Shown: piece after piece, positions 1-8,546 of the stretch
How positions within the stretch are numbered: the stretch's first letter is position 1
Layout: the number at the start of each line of letters is the position of its first letter
Origin: Solibacillus sp040273735
Lineage (GTDB): Bacteria; Bacillota; Bacilli; Bacillales_A; Planococcaceae
Direction: 5' to 3'
Assembly: GCF_040273735.1 (NCBI RefSeq)
Contig: NZ_JBELZM010000012.1
Coordinates: 71,520 to 135,519, forward strand
DNA: 64,000 nt
Program-made: the position numbers and the translations under genes
The notes under the pieces: generated by a model
Databases searched by the model: none
What the model was told of the DNA's origin: nothing
The model's input: only the letters and a program-made list of their open reading frames with translations

Positions 1-516
1 TGTCGATTCCGCATATGGTCCCAGCTGTGCCAGCGTCAATGTTTTGCCGTCAAATTCAATCTGAGCAGAAGCAACGAGCTTGCTGTATTCAGACGTTAAT
101 CTGTTTTCCTTTTGCATAAGCTCGATTACTGCAGGAGAGAAACCTTTTAATAAGTTTTCAGCTAATGCAAATAGTTGCGTACCCCATTTTTCTTCCAGTT
201 GTGCACGGAATGGCGACTTCACTAGTTCCGTATAGTAATTGAATACAAGCTCATCTGCCATTGGGCTTACTTCATCGAAATGGTCACGCTCTTTTTGGTA
301 ATATTCATCATTTGTATCGATTGATGCACGTACATAGACGATATTAGCCATTGTAGAAAATGTGTTGCGAATCGCATTTAATTTTTCGATAACTTCGCTT
401 TGTTCATCTACAGTAGTTGCAGTTTTAAATTCCTCTAATAATGCAGCTGTCTGTTCTTTCATTTGTTCTAAATCCGGACGTTTATAATCAAAGTCTTTAA
501 ATGTTACCAAACTCAT
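1..516 (-). CDS. M3 family oligoendopeptidase, N-terminal part (cut by window edge)
   Basis: The 172 visible codons give the N-terminal helical part of a thimet/PepF-like M3 metallopeptidase, a cytoplasmic zinc enzyme that degrades short peptides. The protein opens MSLVTFKDFDYKRPDLEQ and includes a FDYKRP-type start, STMANIVYVRASIDTND and FSPAVIELMQKENRLTSEY blocks that I recognise from Bacillales M3 proteins of about 565 residues. The HExxH zinc site lies outside the window, so catalysis cannot be checked. The ATG at 514-516 follows a GGGGTGA ribosome binding site. The frame runs open to base 1. Confidence 0.85.
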   Translation of the reverse strand, partial: MSLVTFKDFDYKRPDLEQMKEQTAALLEEFKTATTVDEQSEVIEKLNAIRNTFSTMANIVYVRASIDTNDEYYQKERDHFDEVSPMADELVFNYYTELVKSPFRAQLEEKWGTQLFALAENLLKGFSPAVIELMQKENRLTSEYSKLVASAQIEFDGKTLTLAQLGPYAEST

Positions 517-641
517 TCACCCCATCTGTTCATTTCATTCGGAATTCGAAATTCCCTCTTTTATTATTTATGATTATGGCAGAAATTGCAATTATTTTCA
601 GAATATTTATCCAGCTTTATTTTAGGTTAATGGACATAAAA

Positions 642-674
642 ATAAGCAGCCGAGAAAAGGTCTCTGCTGCTTAT
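642..674 (-). terminator. Intrinsic terminator after the chemoreceptor gene
   Basis: ATAAGCAGC at 642-650 pairs with GCTGCTTAT at 666-674, extended inward by GAGA/TCTC. On the minus strand it is followed by a T run (complement of 637-641). It lies nine bases past the stop of the 683-2431 gene. Confidence 0.75.
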
Positions 675-682
675 GCCAGTCT

Positions 683-2431
683 TTATATTTTAAACTTATT
701 CATTTCCAAAACAACTTGTTGTGAATGGTTATCCAATTCTTCAACCGCTTTAGTTAAATCATCGACTACGAGTGTTTGTTCATCAGAAGCAAGAGCCAAA
801 TGTTTTGCATAGTCGGAAGTATCATTTACTAAACGACTCATTTCCTCGGTCGAAGCTAAAATTTGTTCTGCACCTGCTGACATTTGCTCAACAACTGCTG
901 AATCGTCCTGAATTCGATTGTTGACATTCAATACAGAATTTAAAATTTGATCTAAGCGTTGACCAATTTCGCCAACTGCCATTGTTCCTTCTTTGACATC
1001 TGTTGTCGTCATATCAATCTCAACTAGCAAGCGGTCAGTAATATGCGAGAATTTTTGAAGATGACCCGAAATTTCCTCCGCGGATGTACGGGACATTTCA
1101 GCAAGCTTCTTCACTTCATCGGCTACAACCGCAAATCCTTTTCCGGCTTCTCCGGCACGTGCTGCTTCAATTGCTGCATTAAGCGCCAGTAAATTCGTCT
1201 GATCCGAAATATTCGTAATGACTGTCACCATTTCTTTAATCGAGTGGAAGTTTTCACCCATTTCTTTCACAAGCACAGCCGTATTTTCTACCGATTTTTC
1301 TACTCCTTGAATCTGGTCAACTACCTTACCGGAACTTTGTGCACCATCTTCTACAAGGCTCGTCATATCGGAAGAAATTTCAGCAATTTCATTAAATGTA
1401 TCGGCCAGTTTCTGAATGCCGATTGCCATTTCATTCATCGCAGCATTTACTTCATTATTGCTTACTTGCTGTAATGTCCCGCTGTGTGAAATCGTGGCGA
1501 TATTTTCCACCATTTTTTCATTTGATGTGTTCACACGTTCTGTAGATGTTTCGATTAGATCGACTACTTCTCCCAGCCCATCTGTACGTTCCTTCAATAC
1601 TTGGAAAGTAGCTGATAACTCGACAAGCGAGCTTTGGAAATTTTTTGCGAATGCTGTGATTTCATTATTTGTTTTAAAATTCAGCTTATCCAACATAGCC
1701 TGTGATTCAACAATATCACCTGACGCTAGATTTTCTGCTGCTTTATTCAATGTTTGTAATGGGGATAACGCTCGACGGATATAAGTATAAATACCGATTA
1801 AAGCTGCTATAAAAATAATAATGAAAATGAGCGCAATAATTGGGACAATCTCTTTTGCTACATTCTCTGTTAACGAAGAAACATACGATGCATCAATATC
1901 AACACCTAAATAGGCAATCGTTTCTCCTGCATCATTTTTAACCGGAACAATACCTGTAATATATTTACCAAAATCACTGCTTAGAAGGTCTGATGCAAAT
2001 TGACCGTCTTCAATAACACGCTCAATATGCTCGTACTTTGTAGAACCCGATGCCTCACCCAGCTTCCCGGCATTTTCAGTATCATCTGCCGGCATGCCAT
2101 CAACTAAAAACGTGACTTCCCCATTTTCTTCTGGTACAAAATAGGTATAGGCATACATGACACCATTGTATTCGCGTAATTCATTTAACTGTTCACGTAA
2201 TTCCCAATATGTTGCATTTTCCTCTGGTTCTTCAATAAGCTGCTCATACTTTTGTACATCTATGTAATTTACGATATTACTAGCTACTTCTATCGTACGT
2301 TCTTTCACTGATGACTGAACTGAACGCGCGGAATTAAATTGAAGCATAATAACTGTTAATAGTAAAATAACGGCGAAAATAATGCCAATCATCAATATGA
2401 TTCTACTACCTAATTTATCCATTCTTTTCAT
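683..2431 (-). CDS. Methyl-accepting chemotaxis protein (transmembrane)
   Basis: A 582-residue chemoreceptor. It has a short cytoplasmic start, a first membrane segment at about 10-31, an extracellular sensor of about 155 residues (Cache-like by layout, ligand unknown), a second membrane segment at about 190-213, a HAMP region and a long coiled-coil signalling domain. The highly conserved hairpin tip is present as QTNLLALNAAIEAARAGEAG followed by KGFAVVADEVKKLAE, which contacts CheA and CheW in known receptors. It probably feeds the chemotaxis pathway. AGGAG about 12 bases before the first ATG fits the start; a second ATG three codons in is possible. It stands alone and ends in its own terminator. 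Confidence 0.93.
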   Translation of the reverse strand: MKRMDKLGSRIILMIGIIFAVILLLTVIMLQFNSARSVQSSVKERTIEVASNIVNYIDVQKYEQLIEEPEENATYWELREQLNELREYNGVMYAYTYFVPEENGEVTFLVDGMPADDTENAGKLGEASGSTKYEHIERVIEDGQFASDLLSSDFGKYITGIVPVKNDAGETIAYLGVDIDASYVSSLTENVAKEIVPIIALIFIIIFIAALIGIYTYIRRALSPLQTLNKAAENLASGDIVESQAMLDKLNFKTNNEITAFAKNFQSSLVELSATFQVLKERTDGLGEVVDLIETSTERVNTSNEKMVENIATISHSGTLQQVSNNEVNAAMNEMAIGIQKLADTFNEIAEISSDMTSLVEDGAQSSGKVVDQIQGVEKSVENTAVLVKEMGENFHSIKEMVTVITNISDQTNLLALNAAIEAARAGEAGKGFAVVADEVKKLAEMSRTSAEEISGHLQKFSHITDRLLVEIDMTTTDVKEGTMAVGEIGQRLDQILNSVLNVNNRIQDDSAVVEQMSAGAEQILASTEEMSRLVNDTSDYAKHLALASDEQTLVVDDLTKAVEELDNHSQQVVLEMNKFKI

Positions 2432-2593
2432 AGCCTATTTAATCTCCTAATATAATATTTAATTGTTAAATTTATTTTGAATTAAAGATTAATTAAAAGC
2501 AATGTCTTTTAATGAATACTATATATTATTAATGAATAATAAGTAAATAGAACTATCACTTACCCATTAGTTTCCAGCATAGATTGGAAGCAC

Positions 2594-2623
2594 AAAAAAA
2601 GCCCAAAGAATCATCTTTGGGCT
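2594..2623 (-). terminator. Intrinsic terminator after the YebC-family gene
   Basis: GCCCAAAGA at 2601-2609 pairs with TCTTTGGGC at 2614-2622, with a T run on the minus strand (complement of 2594-2600). It starts nine bases after the gene stop. Confidence 0.85.
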
Positions 2624-2631
2624 TACATTTT

Positions 2632-3351
2632 TTATTCGCCTAAATCAGCATTGTGGTATACGCGTTGCACGTCTTCCAAATCTTCCAATGCATCAATCAT
2701 TTTTTCGAATTTCACTAAATCATCACCAGTTAAAGCAACATCTGTCATTGGCAGCATCGTTAATTCTGCTACAGTAAACTCCTCGATGCCTGCATCCTTA
2801 AATGCTTCCTGTGTAGCATAGAATTGTTCAGGCTCAACATAAACGATAATTGTGCCTTCTTCATCCATAATGTCACGCATATCTAAATCAGCTTCCATTA
2901 AAATTTCAAGAATTTCATCCTCTGATTTACCTTCAATTCCGAATACAGCTGTATTTTGGAACATATGCGCCGCTGAACCAGATACGCCCATGTTACCGCC
3001 ATTTTTGCCGAATGCTGCACGTACTTCAGAAGCTGTACGGTTTACGTTGTTTGTTAATGCATCAACGATTACCATTGTTCCTGCTACACCGAAACCTTCA
3101 TAGCGTAACTCATCGAATTGCTCATCGCCGCCGCCTTTTGCTTTATCAATTGCTTTTTCAATAATATGTTTTGGTACAGAGTAAGTTTTCGCACGTTCTA
3201 AAACTGTTTTTAGTGCACGGTTAGATTCCGGGTTTGGTTCACCTGATTTTGCTGCTACATAAATTTCACGACCGAATTTAGCATAAATACGACTATTTGC
3301 TGCGTCTTTCCCAGCCTTTTTATCTTTAATGTTATTCCACTTACGACCCAT
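2632..3351 (-). CDS. YebC/PmpR (TACO1) family protein, YeeI type
   Basis: The 239-residue protein begins MGRKWNNIKDKKAGKDAANS and closely resembles Bacillus subtilis YeeI, one of two YebC-family members in that species. The family is annotated as DNA-binding regulators; members have also been linked to translation of difficult sequences such as proline stretches. The three-domain length and conserved blocks SRIYAKFGREIYVAAKSGEP, LRYEGFG, NNVNRTASEVRAAFGKNGGN and FEKMIDALEDLEDVQ are intact. I use the ATG at 3349-3351, eight bases after GAGAG; an in-frame GTG at 3360 would add MNK but sits inside the ribosome binding site. The gene is monocistronic, with its own terminator. Confidence 0.93.
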   Translation of the reverse strand: MGRKWNNIKDKKAGKDAANSRIYAKFGREIYVAAKSGEPNPESNRALKTVLERAKTYSVPKHIIEKAIDKAKGGGDEQFDELRYEGFGVAGTMVIVDALTNNVNRTASEVRAAFGKNGGNMGVSGSAAHMFQNTAVFGIEGKSEDEILEILMEADLDMRDIMDEEGTIIVYVEPEQFYATQEAFKDAGIEEFTVAELTMLPMTDVALTGDDLVKFEKMIDALEDLEDVQRVYHNADLGE

Positions 3352-3471
3352 TTTGTTCACTCTCTTTCATACTCTATTAGTAACGTTATTTAAAAACGAA
3401 AAAATATATTTAACTTATTTATTATACATAAACTTGAAATGATTTTAAATTACTCTGTCTAAAAAAAATGT

Positions 3472-3504
3472 AAAAACCTATAGCATTTTTTCTATGCTAT
3501 AGGT
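3472..3504 (-). terminator. Intrinsic terminator after the YpfJ-like peptidase
   Basis: ACCTATAGCA at 3476-3485 pairs perfectly with TGCTATAGGT at 3495-3504; the minus-strand transcript then reads into T residues (complement of 3472-3476). Confidence 0.85.
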
Positions 3505-3509
3505 CACGT

Positions 3510-4373
3510 TTATAGTTGGGAAGCCTCTAAGTTAAATGTATCGCCGCCTTGGAGTGTTCCGGCATTATAGCCTTTTTTGAACCAGCGCATCCGTTGTTCG
3601 CTTGTACCATGTGTAAAGCTTTCCGGAACGACATAGCCTTGCGCTTCCATCTGCAATGTATCGTCTCCAATAGCATTTGCTGCAGTTAAAGCCTCTTCAA
3701 AATCGCCTTCTTCCAAATAGCCCTTGTCCTGGACATGGTGTGCCCATACACCCGAGTAGTAGTCCGCCTGTAATTCCAGCCGTTTCACTGCTTCATTGTA
3801 CTTGGCTTGAGATACTTTTCCGTTCAACGCATGTACTTGTCCGGAAGTGCCCAATAATGTTTGAACATGGTGTCCAACTTCATGTGCGACTACATAGGCC
3901 ATCGCAAAATCACCCGGTGCTTCAAAACGGTTTCTTAATTCTTTATAAAAACTTAAGTCTATATAAAGCTTATAATCTGCCGGACAGTAAAACGGTCCAA
4001 CCGCAGCACTTTGCATCCCGCATCCGGAACTTACACTATCCGTAAATAATACGAGCGTCGGGTTTTCGTAGGTCAGCCCATTATCAGCAAACAATTGTTG
4101 CCATATATCCTCTGTATCCGCAAGTACTACAGAAACGAATTCAGCCAGTTCCTCTTCTTCAGCGGTCGGTTCATAGTTTTCAGAAGTTGCACCGTTTTGC
4201 GTAATGCTCTTTGATACTTCCGAAACAACATCCCCTGCATCTCCACCGTTGAGCAATGTAAAAATAATGGCAATAATTATCCCGACACCGCCAAGACCTC
4301 CGCCGATTTTCCCGGCACTCATCCCTCGACGATCTTCCACATTGCTGCTTTTACGTCTTCCCTTCACATCCAT
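3510..4373 (-). CDS. YpfJ-family neutral zinc metallopeptidase
   Basis: A 287-residue membrane-anchored protein of the YpfJ/KPN_02809 family. The start MDVKGRRKSSNVEDRRG is family-typical, followed by a glycine-rich hydrophobic anchor at about 30-50 and an outward-facing domain. AYVVAHEVGHHVQTLLG carries the HExxH-type zinc site (HEVGH), and LQADYYSGVWAHH supplies a downstream acidic ligand candidate. Its substrate is unknown. A longer frame opens at 4412, but GGAGGG lies seven bases before the ATG at 4371-4373, so I place the start there. It is a single gene ending in a terminator. Confidence 0.92.
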   Translation of the reverse strand: MDVKGRRKSSNVEDRRGMSAGKIGGGLGGVGIIIAIIFTLLNGGDAGDVVSEVSKSITQNGATSENYEPTAEEEELAEFVSVVLADTEDIWQQLFADNGLTYENPTLVLFTDSVSSGCGMQSAAVGPFYCPADYKLYIDLSFYKELRNRFEAPGDFAMAYVVAHEVGHHVQTLLGTSGQVHALNGKVSQAKYNEAVKRLELQADYYSGVWAHHVQDKGYLEEGDFEEALTAANAIGDDTLQMEAQGYVVPESFTHGTSEQRMRWFKKGYNAGTLQGGDTFNLEASQL

Positions 4374-4484
4374 TGCTATTCCCTCCATATGAATCTTTAC
4401 ATACTTTGCCATATAATTACCCTTAACAGTGCTTCTTATAACAGTCAGTAGAAAATAACATTAGTTAAACAGCCAAAGAATAAT

Positions 4485-4519
4485 AAAAAAGCGAAGCGGA
4501 TTATGTCCACTTCGCTTTT
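4485..4519 (-). terminator. Intrinsic terminator after the tyrosine phosphatase gene
   Basis: A 14-bp stem pairs 4487-4500 (AAAAGCGAAGCGGA) with 4506-4519, with one mismatch, and leaves a T-rich tail on the minus strand. The T-rich right arm means it may also act on the plus strand. Confidence 0.8.
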
Positions 4520-4521
4520 CC

Positions 4522-4980
4522 TTATAAATCCGCTTCAATTTTTTCCAGCAATGCCTCGCAGCCTTCTAAACATAGATTGTACGTTTCCTGGAAATCCCCT
4601 GTATACCAAGGATCCGGAACATCTTTTTGATGTGACGTCAAATCAAGGAAACGGAATACCTTTGCATCTGCTTCTGCGCGAAGCATTTCAATCGTGTTTT
4701 TCACATTGCTTTCATCCATACAGACAATGTAGTCAAAGCTGTCTAAATCGGAAGTGCGCAACTGTCTTGCAAGCATGCCTGTTGTCATAATTCCGTATTC
4801 CTGTAATTTCGCCATCGTCCTTTTATGCGGGGGTTCTCCAATATGGTAATTGCTCGTGCCGGCTGAGTCGACTGTAATTTTATCCGTTAAACCGCGTTTA
4901 GCGATTAAATCACGCATAACAGCTTCTGCCATAGGAGAACGGCAAATATTGCCCAAACATACGAATAGTACTTGCTTCAT
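4522..4980 (-). CDS. Low-molecular-weight protein-tyrosine phosphatase, YfkJ-like
   Basis: This 152-residue protein starts MKQVLFVCLGNICRSPMAEA and holds the CLGNICRS phosphate-binding loop with the nucleophilic cysteine and arginine at residues 9-16. The general-acid aspartate is in VPDPWYTGDF near residue 120. The family removes phosphate from tyrosine (and in Bacillus relatives sometimes arginine) residues. Length and sequence match B. subtilis YfkJ better than YwlE. It lies 55 bases downstream of the acyltransferase gene on the same strand, with only a weak hairpin between, so the two may share a transcript. Confidence 0.94.
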   Translation of the reverse strand: MKQVLFVCLGNICRSPMAEAVMRDLIAKRGLTDKITVDSAGTSNYHIGEPPHKRTMAKLQEYGIMTTGMLARQLRTSDLDSFDYIVCMDESNVKNTIEMLRAEADAKVFRFLDLTSHQKDVPDPWYTGDFQETYNLCLEGCEALLEKIEADL

Positions 4981-5000
4981 CTCTATTTTCCACTCCTAAT

Positions 5001-5034
5001 AAAGAAGCCGCACGAAAGATTCCGCGCAGCTTCT
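5001..5034 (-). terminator. Weak hairpin between plsC-like and phosphatase genes
   Basis: GAAGCCGC at 5004-5011 can pair with GCGCAGCTTC at 5024-5033 with a bulge. The minus-strand tail (CTTTATTAGG) is poor in T, so it may be a partial terminator or a processing site. Confidence 0.45.
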
Positions 5035-5035
5035 G

Positions 5036-5638
5036 TTATTTTACTTCCGGGTGCATTTCTTTCAAATGCTCTGTTAATCGGTTCAGCTCATCTTCCAAAA
5101 ATTGAACGGATTGTTCACGGCCTTCTTTTCCTGAGCCAACCGTAAATGGCTTTCCGTAAATTAAATAGCCTTTTTGACGTTTGAAAACACCTTTCGCATC
5201 TTTCGGACCGATATAAGCAGCCGGCAAAATTTCCGTCTTCGCCAGCTGAGCAATCGTCACTGCGCCGGCTTTCAATTCCGAGTTTTCAGAACTTCTCGTT
5301 CCACTCGGGAAGATTCCGACTACTTTTCCTTCTTTAATAAGCTGACGAGGGATTTTAATAACACTTGGTCCCGGATTGTCACGATCCACCGGGAATGCAT
5401 TCAATCTCGATATTAGCCAGCCTAATCCTTTCACATCGAATAGTTGCTTCTTAGCCATAAAATGTACTTCTTTTGGCAGCATGGAAATCCCCAGGTTCAA
5501 AATATCGATATAGCCATTATGTGTACAGGCAACGACAAAGCCGCCTTCTTTCGGTATATTTTCTTTCCCATATACCTTTGCCTTTGACCCGTTAACCCCT
5601 AAAATTCCATATACAACTCTTGCAATAAATTTATACAC
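5036..5638 (-). CDS. plsC: 1-acyl-sn-glycerol-3-phosphate acyltransferase (PlsC family)
   Basis: A 200-residue acyltransferase that would transfer an acyl group to lysophosphatidate in membrane phospholipid synthesis. The HX4D catalytic motif is seen as HNGYID near residue 40, where the usual NHxSxxD is changed to THNGYID. The glycerophosphate-binding block is FPSGTRS near residue 113, with Ser where most relatives have Glu (FPEGTRS). These departures suggest a divergent paralogue, so the acceptor may differ. Bacillus genomes often have more than one PlsC-like protein. No close lipid-synthesis neighbours are visible. Confidence 0.85.
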   Translation of the reverse strand: MYKFIARVVYGILGVNGSKAKVYGKENIPKEGGFVVACTHNGYIDILNLGISMLPKEVHFMAKKQLFDVKGLGWLISRLNAFPVDRDNPGPSVIKIPRQLIKEGKVVGIFPSGTRSSENSELKAGAVTIAQLAKTEILPAAYIGPKDAKGVFKRQKGYLIYGKPFTVGSGKEGREQSVQFLEDELNRLTEHLKEMHPEVK

Positions 5639-5704
5639 GTTTCATTCCTACCTTATCGTTAATCTCACTTTATTTTAATTGAAAGTAATACCTTCATTCA
5701 ATGA

Positions 5705-6592
5705 CTACTGTTTCGCCGTAGTTCCTGCAATTTGCTCGATTAATGGAGGCAGCCAATCTTCAAGCTGGCTGAACGGAAATCCTAATTGCTCCGCCTTGTC
5801 ATTTCTCATATACCATGTTGCGGGAATGGCGTATGGTGAACGGATTTCCTCTGTCCCAAGCAACGCTATTTTGGCACGTTCGCCTGACTTTTCTTCAATA
5901 AGAGAAATGAGGTCTTTTAAAGAAATGACACCATTTGCTGTCGCGTTAATTGGGCCTTCCACATTATCATTACCTGCCCACTGTAAGAATTGGGCCGCTT
6001 CCGTTGCCTGAATAAAGGACATTTCCGCATCCATGTTTAAAAATCCGATCGGTTCCTTATTAATTATGCGCTCAATATGGAAATGTAAACGGCGCGTATA
6101 ATCATCTTCTCCCATTACGATTGGGAAACGAACTGCGACTACAGGAAACTCGGCAAATTTAAAAAATACCGCCTCTGCCAGACGCTTTCCTTCACCATAC
6201 GTAAATTCATGTGTGTCCCCCATGATGATGCCATATGAAGTCGGATCGAAATCTTCTTCAGAATGCGGCTTGCCATCTGCATCATATACAGCTAATGTAG
6301 ATGTGAAAACAAGCTTGCCGATTTTTCCATTAAACAGATCGCACAGCTGCTTTGCTTCGTTTGGAGAATAGCAAATATTATCATACACTATATCAAAAGT
6401 ACGGTTTTCCAATGCTTTCTCAAATGCCGCTGTATCTTTACGATCGACTTTAATATGCTCCACTGCATCGCCAAAAGGGTTTTCCGACATTCCGCGTGTG
6501 ACAATTGTTACTTCTTGCTTCTGCTCCAATAAAAGCTCCACTAATTTACGGCCAAAAAATCGTGTCCCGCCTAATACTAAGATTTTCTTCAT
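5705..6592 (-). CDS. NAD(P)-dependent epimerase/reductase-like protein (SDR family)
   Basis: This 295-residue protein has an N-terminal Rossmann nucleotide-binding motif, ILVLGGTRFFGRKLVELLLE, with the glycine pattern GGTRFFG of atypical/extended SDR proteins. A Ser/Thr-rich strand FTSTLAVYDADG follows near residue 97. A clear YxxxK catalytic pair is not obvious (YGEGKRLAEA may supply it). Substrate is unknown; such proteins are usually annotated as NAD-dependent epimerase/dehydratase or CSP41-like RNA-binding relatives. It begins six bases after the stop of the RlmA-like methyltransferase gene, so the two are almost certainly one operon. Confidence 0.82.
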   Translation of the reverse strand: MKKILVLGGTRFFGRKLVELLLEQKQEVTIVTRGMSENPFGDAVEHIKVDRKDTAAFEKALENRTFDIVYDNICYSPNEAKQLCDLFNGKIGKLVFTSTLAVYDADGKPHSEEDFDPTSYGIIMGDTHEFTYGEGKRLAEAVFFKFAEFPVVAVRFPIVMGEDDYTRRLHFHIERIINKEPIGFLNMDAEMSFIQATEAAQFLQWAGNDNVEGPINATANGVISLKDLISLIEEKSGERAKIALLGTEEIRSPYAIPATWYMRNDKAEQLGFPFSQLEDWLPPLIEQIAGTTAKQ

Positions 6593-6598
6593 CTACGA

Positions 6599-7435
6599 TC
6601 ACTCCATTCCAATTAATAAATCTACATCAATTGTAATTTCCTGTAATTGAATACTTTCTTTATCGTCAATATGCCAGCCCATCGGTGTCATTTCAAGCAG
6701 ATTTTGTACTAAATGTGCTTGAAGCGGTACTGTATACGTAATTCTTTTAACTTCTGTTTTTGAAAAACTTGCTTTAAAACGCTCTACAGTTTGGACATTT
6801 GTATAGCTTTCCTTTTCCGAATCTGCAAAGGCCTGTTTACGCAGTTCTTTTAAGTAATTTTCCTGTGGCACGACTTTAATTACTTTGCCGCCTCGCTTTA
6901 ATAGCCGCTTAAATTCATCATAATTTGCAGGGGATAAAATATTTAAAATCGCATCAAAAGATTGCTCGTTGAATGGACTATTCGCTAAATCACCGACACA
7001 CCATAGCTGCTCGCCATTATACTTTGCCGCTGCGATTATCCCTTCTTTTGAAATATCGATTCCTACACCGACAGGGCGATCAAGCTGTTGGCAAATACGT
7101 TGTAAATGTGATCCCTCGCCACAACCTGTATCTAAAATAACCGGTCGTTCTACCGTGATTTCCCGGGCAATTGCTGCTTGTAACCGATCATAGATTCCTG
7201 CTTGAATGAAAGTATGGCGAGATTCGAATAATTCTTTTCCATACATGGACTGGACAGGACGGTTTAACATATAAACATAGCCTTGTTTTGCCACATCAAA
7301 TGTATGATTCGATAGACAGCTCATTTTCCCTTCATTACTTATTTCTATTTCCTGTTTACAAATAGGACAAGCAAAAAGTCGACTATTGAATTGAAACTGC
7401 TTAATACTTAACGCTCGTTTTGATAATAGACCCAT
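6599..7435 (-). CDS. 23S rRNA guanine methyltransferase-like protein (RlmA family)
   Basis: A 278-residue SAM-dependent methyltransferase. It has an N-terminal zinc-binding module, FACPICKQEIEIS followed by CLSNHTFDVAKQGYVYML, the hallmark of RlmA/TlrB proteins. The SAM-binding motif is VILDTGCGEGSHL near residue 96, followed by GIDISKEGI. Known relatives methylate N1 of G745 or G748 in helix 35 of 23S rRNA, the latter giving macrolide tolerance; which base is modified here cannot be told. The start follows GAAGGAGG, eight bases upstream. It is the first gene of a two-gene operon with the SDR protein. Confidence 0.88.
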   Translation of the reverse strand: MGLLSKRALSIKQFQFNSRLFACPICKQEIEISNEGKMSCLSNHTFDVAKQGYVYMLNRPVQSMYGKELFESRHTFIQAGIYDRLQAAIAREITVERPVILDTGCGEGSHLQRICQQLDRPVGVGIDISKEGIIAAAKYNGEQLWCVGDLANSPFNEQSFDAILNILSPANYDEFKRLLKRGGKVIKVVPQENYLKELRKQAFADSEKESYTNVQTVERFKASFSKTEVKRITYTVPLQAHLVQNLLEMTPMGWHIDDKESIQLQEITIDVDLLIGME

Positions 7436-7490
7436 TATGGATCCTCCTTCATATGTGTTCGCTAGTATCGTACCATAAACTCATTCAAAT

Positions 7491-7522
7491 AAAAAAAGGA
7501 AATAGTGGTCACTACTCCCTTT
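7491..7522 (-). terminator. Intrinsic terminator after the polysaccharide deacetylase gene
   Basis: An imperfect stem centred on the palindrome AGTGGTCACT near 7505, flanked by AAGG/CCTT, leads into seven T residues on the minus strand (complement of 7491-7497). Confidence 0.65.
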
Positions 7523-7535
7523 AAATACTTTCAAT

Positions 7536-8414
7536 CTATAATAGTTGGCTCGTTGTCACAAATTCATAGCCTTCTTCTTTCAAATACAATATGACATCCT
7601 CTAATGCGTCTGCGGATTGCTGGTGAATATCATGCATCAAAATAATGCCATTGTCCTTTGCTTGTGCTTTTAAATTCGCCAATGTCTTTTTAGGTGTTTT
7701 ATGCTGCCAATCAAGTGTATCGATATTCCATAGCACTGGCGTTAAATCAATCGACTCCCGTACTTTATCATCCAATGCCCCAAACGGTGGACGATACATC
7801 GTAGGCGTCTTTCCTGTCGCATCACAAATCGCCTCGTTTGCCCGGTCGATTTCCGCCCGCATTTGTTGTGCGTTTAGCTTCGTTAAGTTTTTGTGGCTCC
7901 ATGTATGATTGGCAATTTCATGACCAAAATCATCCGCTTTTTTCACGATATCTGGATACTTTGCAACGTTTTGACCAAGCATAAAAAAGGTTGCTTTCAC
8001 TTCATACTTTTGCAGTGTCATTAAAATTTGATCGGTCACATTTTTATGGGGGCCGTCATCGAACGTAAGTGCAATTCTTTTATGACTGGCCTGTTGTTCA
8101 GCTGGTTTTTGCTGTTGGTCATTTTCTTGTACAACATCGGCCTCCTTATTATCCAATATATTTTCAACCTTTATGTATGTTGTACAATTTCTGCCCGGTA
8201 ACCCTCCGTCATTCATATAATACGGCATCATTTTATTTAAGCTGCCGGATGGCTTGTTTATATAATCATTGGAGAATGATGGCTTATTATTAGTAGCATT
8301 CACCGCGACCGTTTTATTACTTGCATAAGTTGACGGAATATCAATCCATAGACGAAATCCGACAACTATTAATATTCCACATAATATGCTGAGCACTGTT
8401 ATTTTTTTGCCCAT
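7536..8414 (-). CDS. Polysaccharide (peptidoglycan-type) deacetylase, NodB fold
   Basis: A 292-residue envelope protein with an N-terminal signal/anchor at about 5-23, a linker of about 85 residues and a C-terminal NodB domain. All five family motifs are visible: TFDDGPHK (catalytic base and metal Asp), HTWSH (metal histidines), RPPFGA, DTLDWQ and ILMHDIH. It would remove acetyl or N-acetyl groups from cell-wall glycans, giving lysozyme resistance or wall maturation. GGAGGG precedes the ATG at 8412-8414. It is monocistronic with a terminator just past the stop. Confidence 0.93.
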   Translation of the reverse strand: MGKKITVLSILCGILIVVGFRLWIDIPSTYASNKTVAVNATNNKPSFSNDYINKPSGSLNKMMPYYMNDGGLPGRNCTTYIKVENILDNKEADVVQENDQQQKPAEQQASHKRIALTFDDGPHKNVTDQILMTLQKYEVKATFFMLGQNVAKYPDIVKKADDFGHEIANHTWSHKNLTKLNAQQMRAEIDRANEAICDATGKTPTMYRPPFGALDDKVRESIDLTPVLWNIDTLDWQHKTPKKTLANLKAQAKDNGIILMHDIHQQSADALEDVILYLKEEGYEFVTTSQLL

Positions 8415-8506
8415 TCTACTACCCTCCTTTCCTCTTATATTTATTAGACGTATTAAGAGAGCAAAAAGTTAATAAAATTTTGGATTTTTTTATATATTTT
8501 TCCCAT

Positions 8507-8539
8507 AAAAAAAGCAAAGTTGAAAAACTACTCTGCTTC
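8507..8539 (-). terminator. Probable terminator after the NERD-domain gene
   Basis: AAGCA and AGT on the left arm can pair with ACT and TGCTT on the right with small bulges. A run of seven T residues follows on the minus strand (complement of 8507-8513). Confidence 0.6.
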
Positions 8540-8546
8540 TGTCTTA

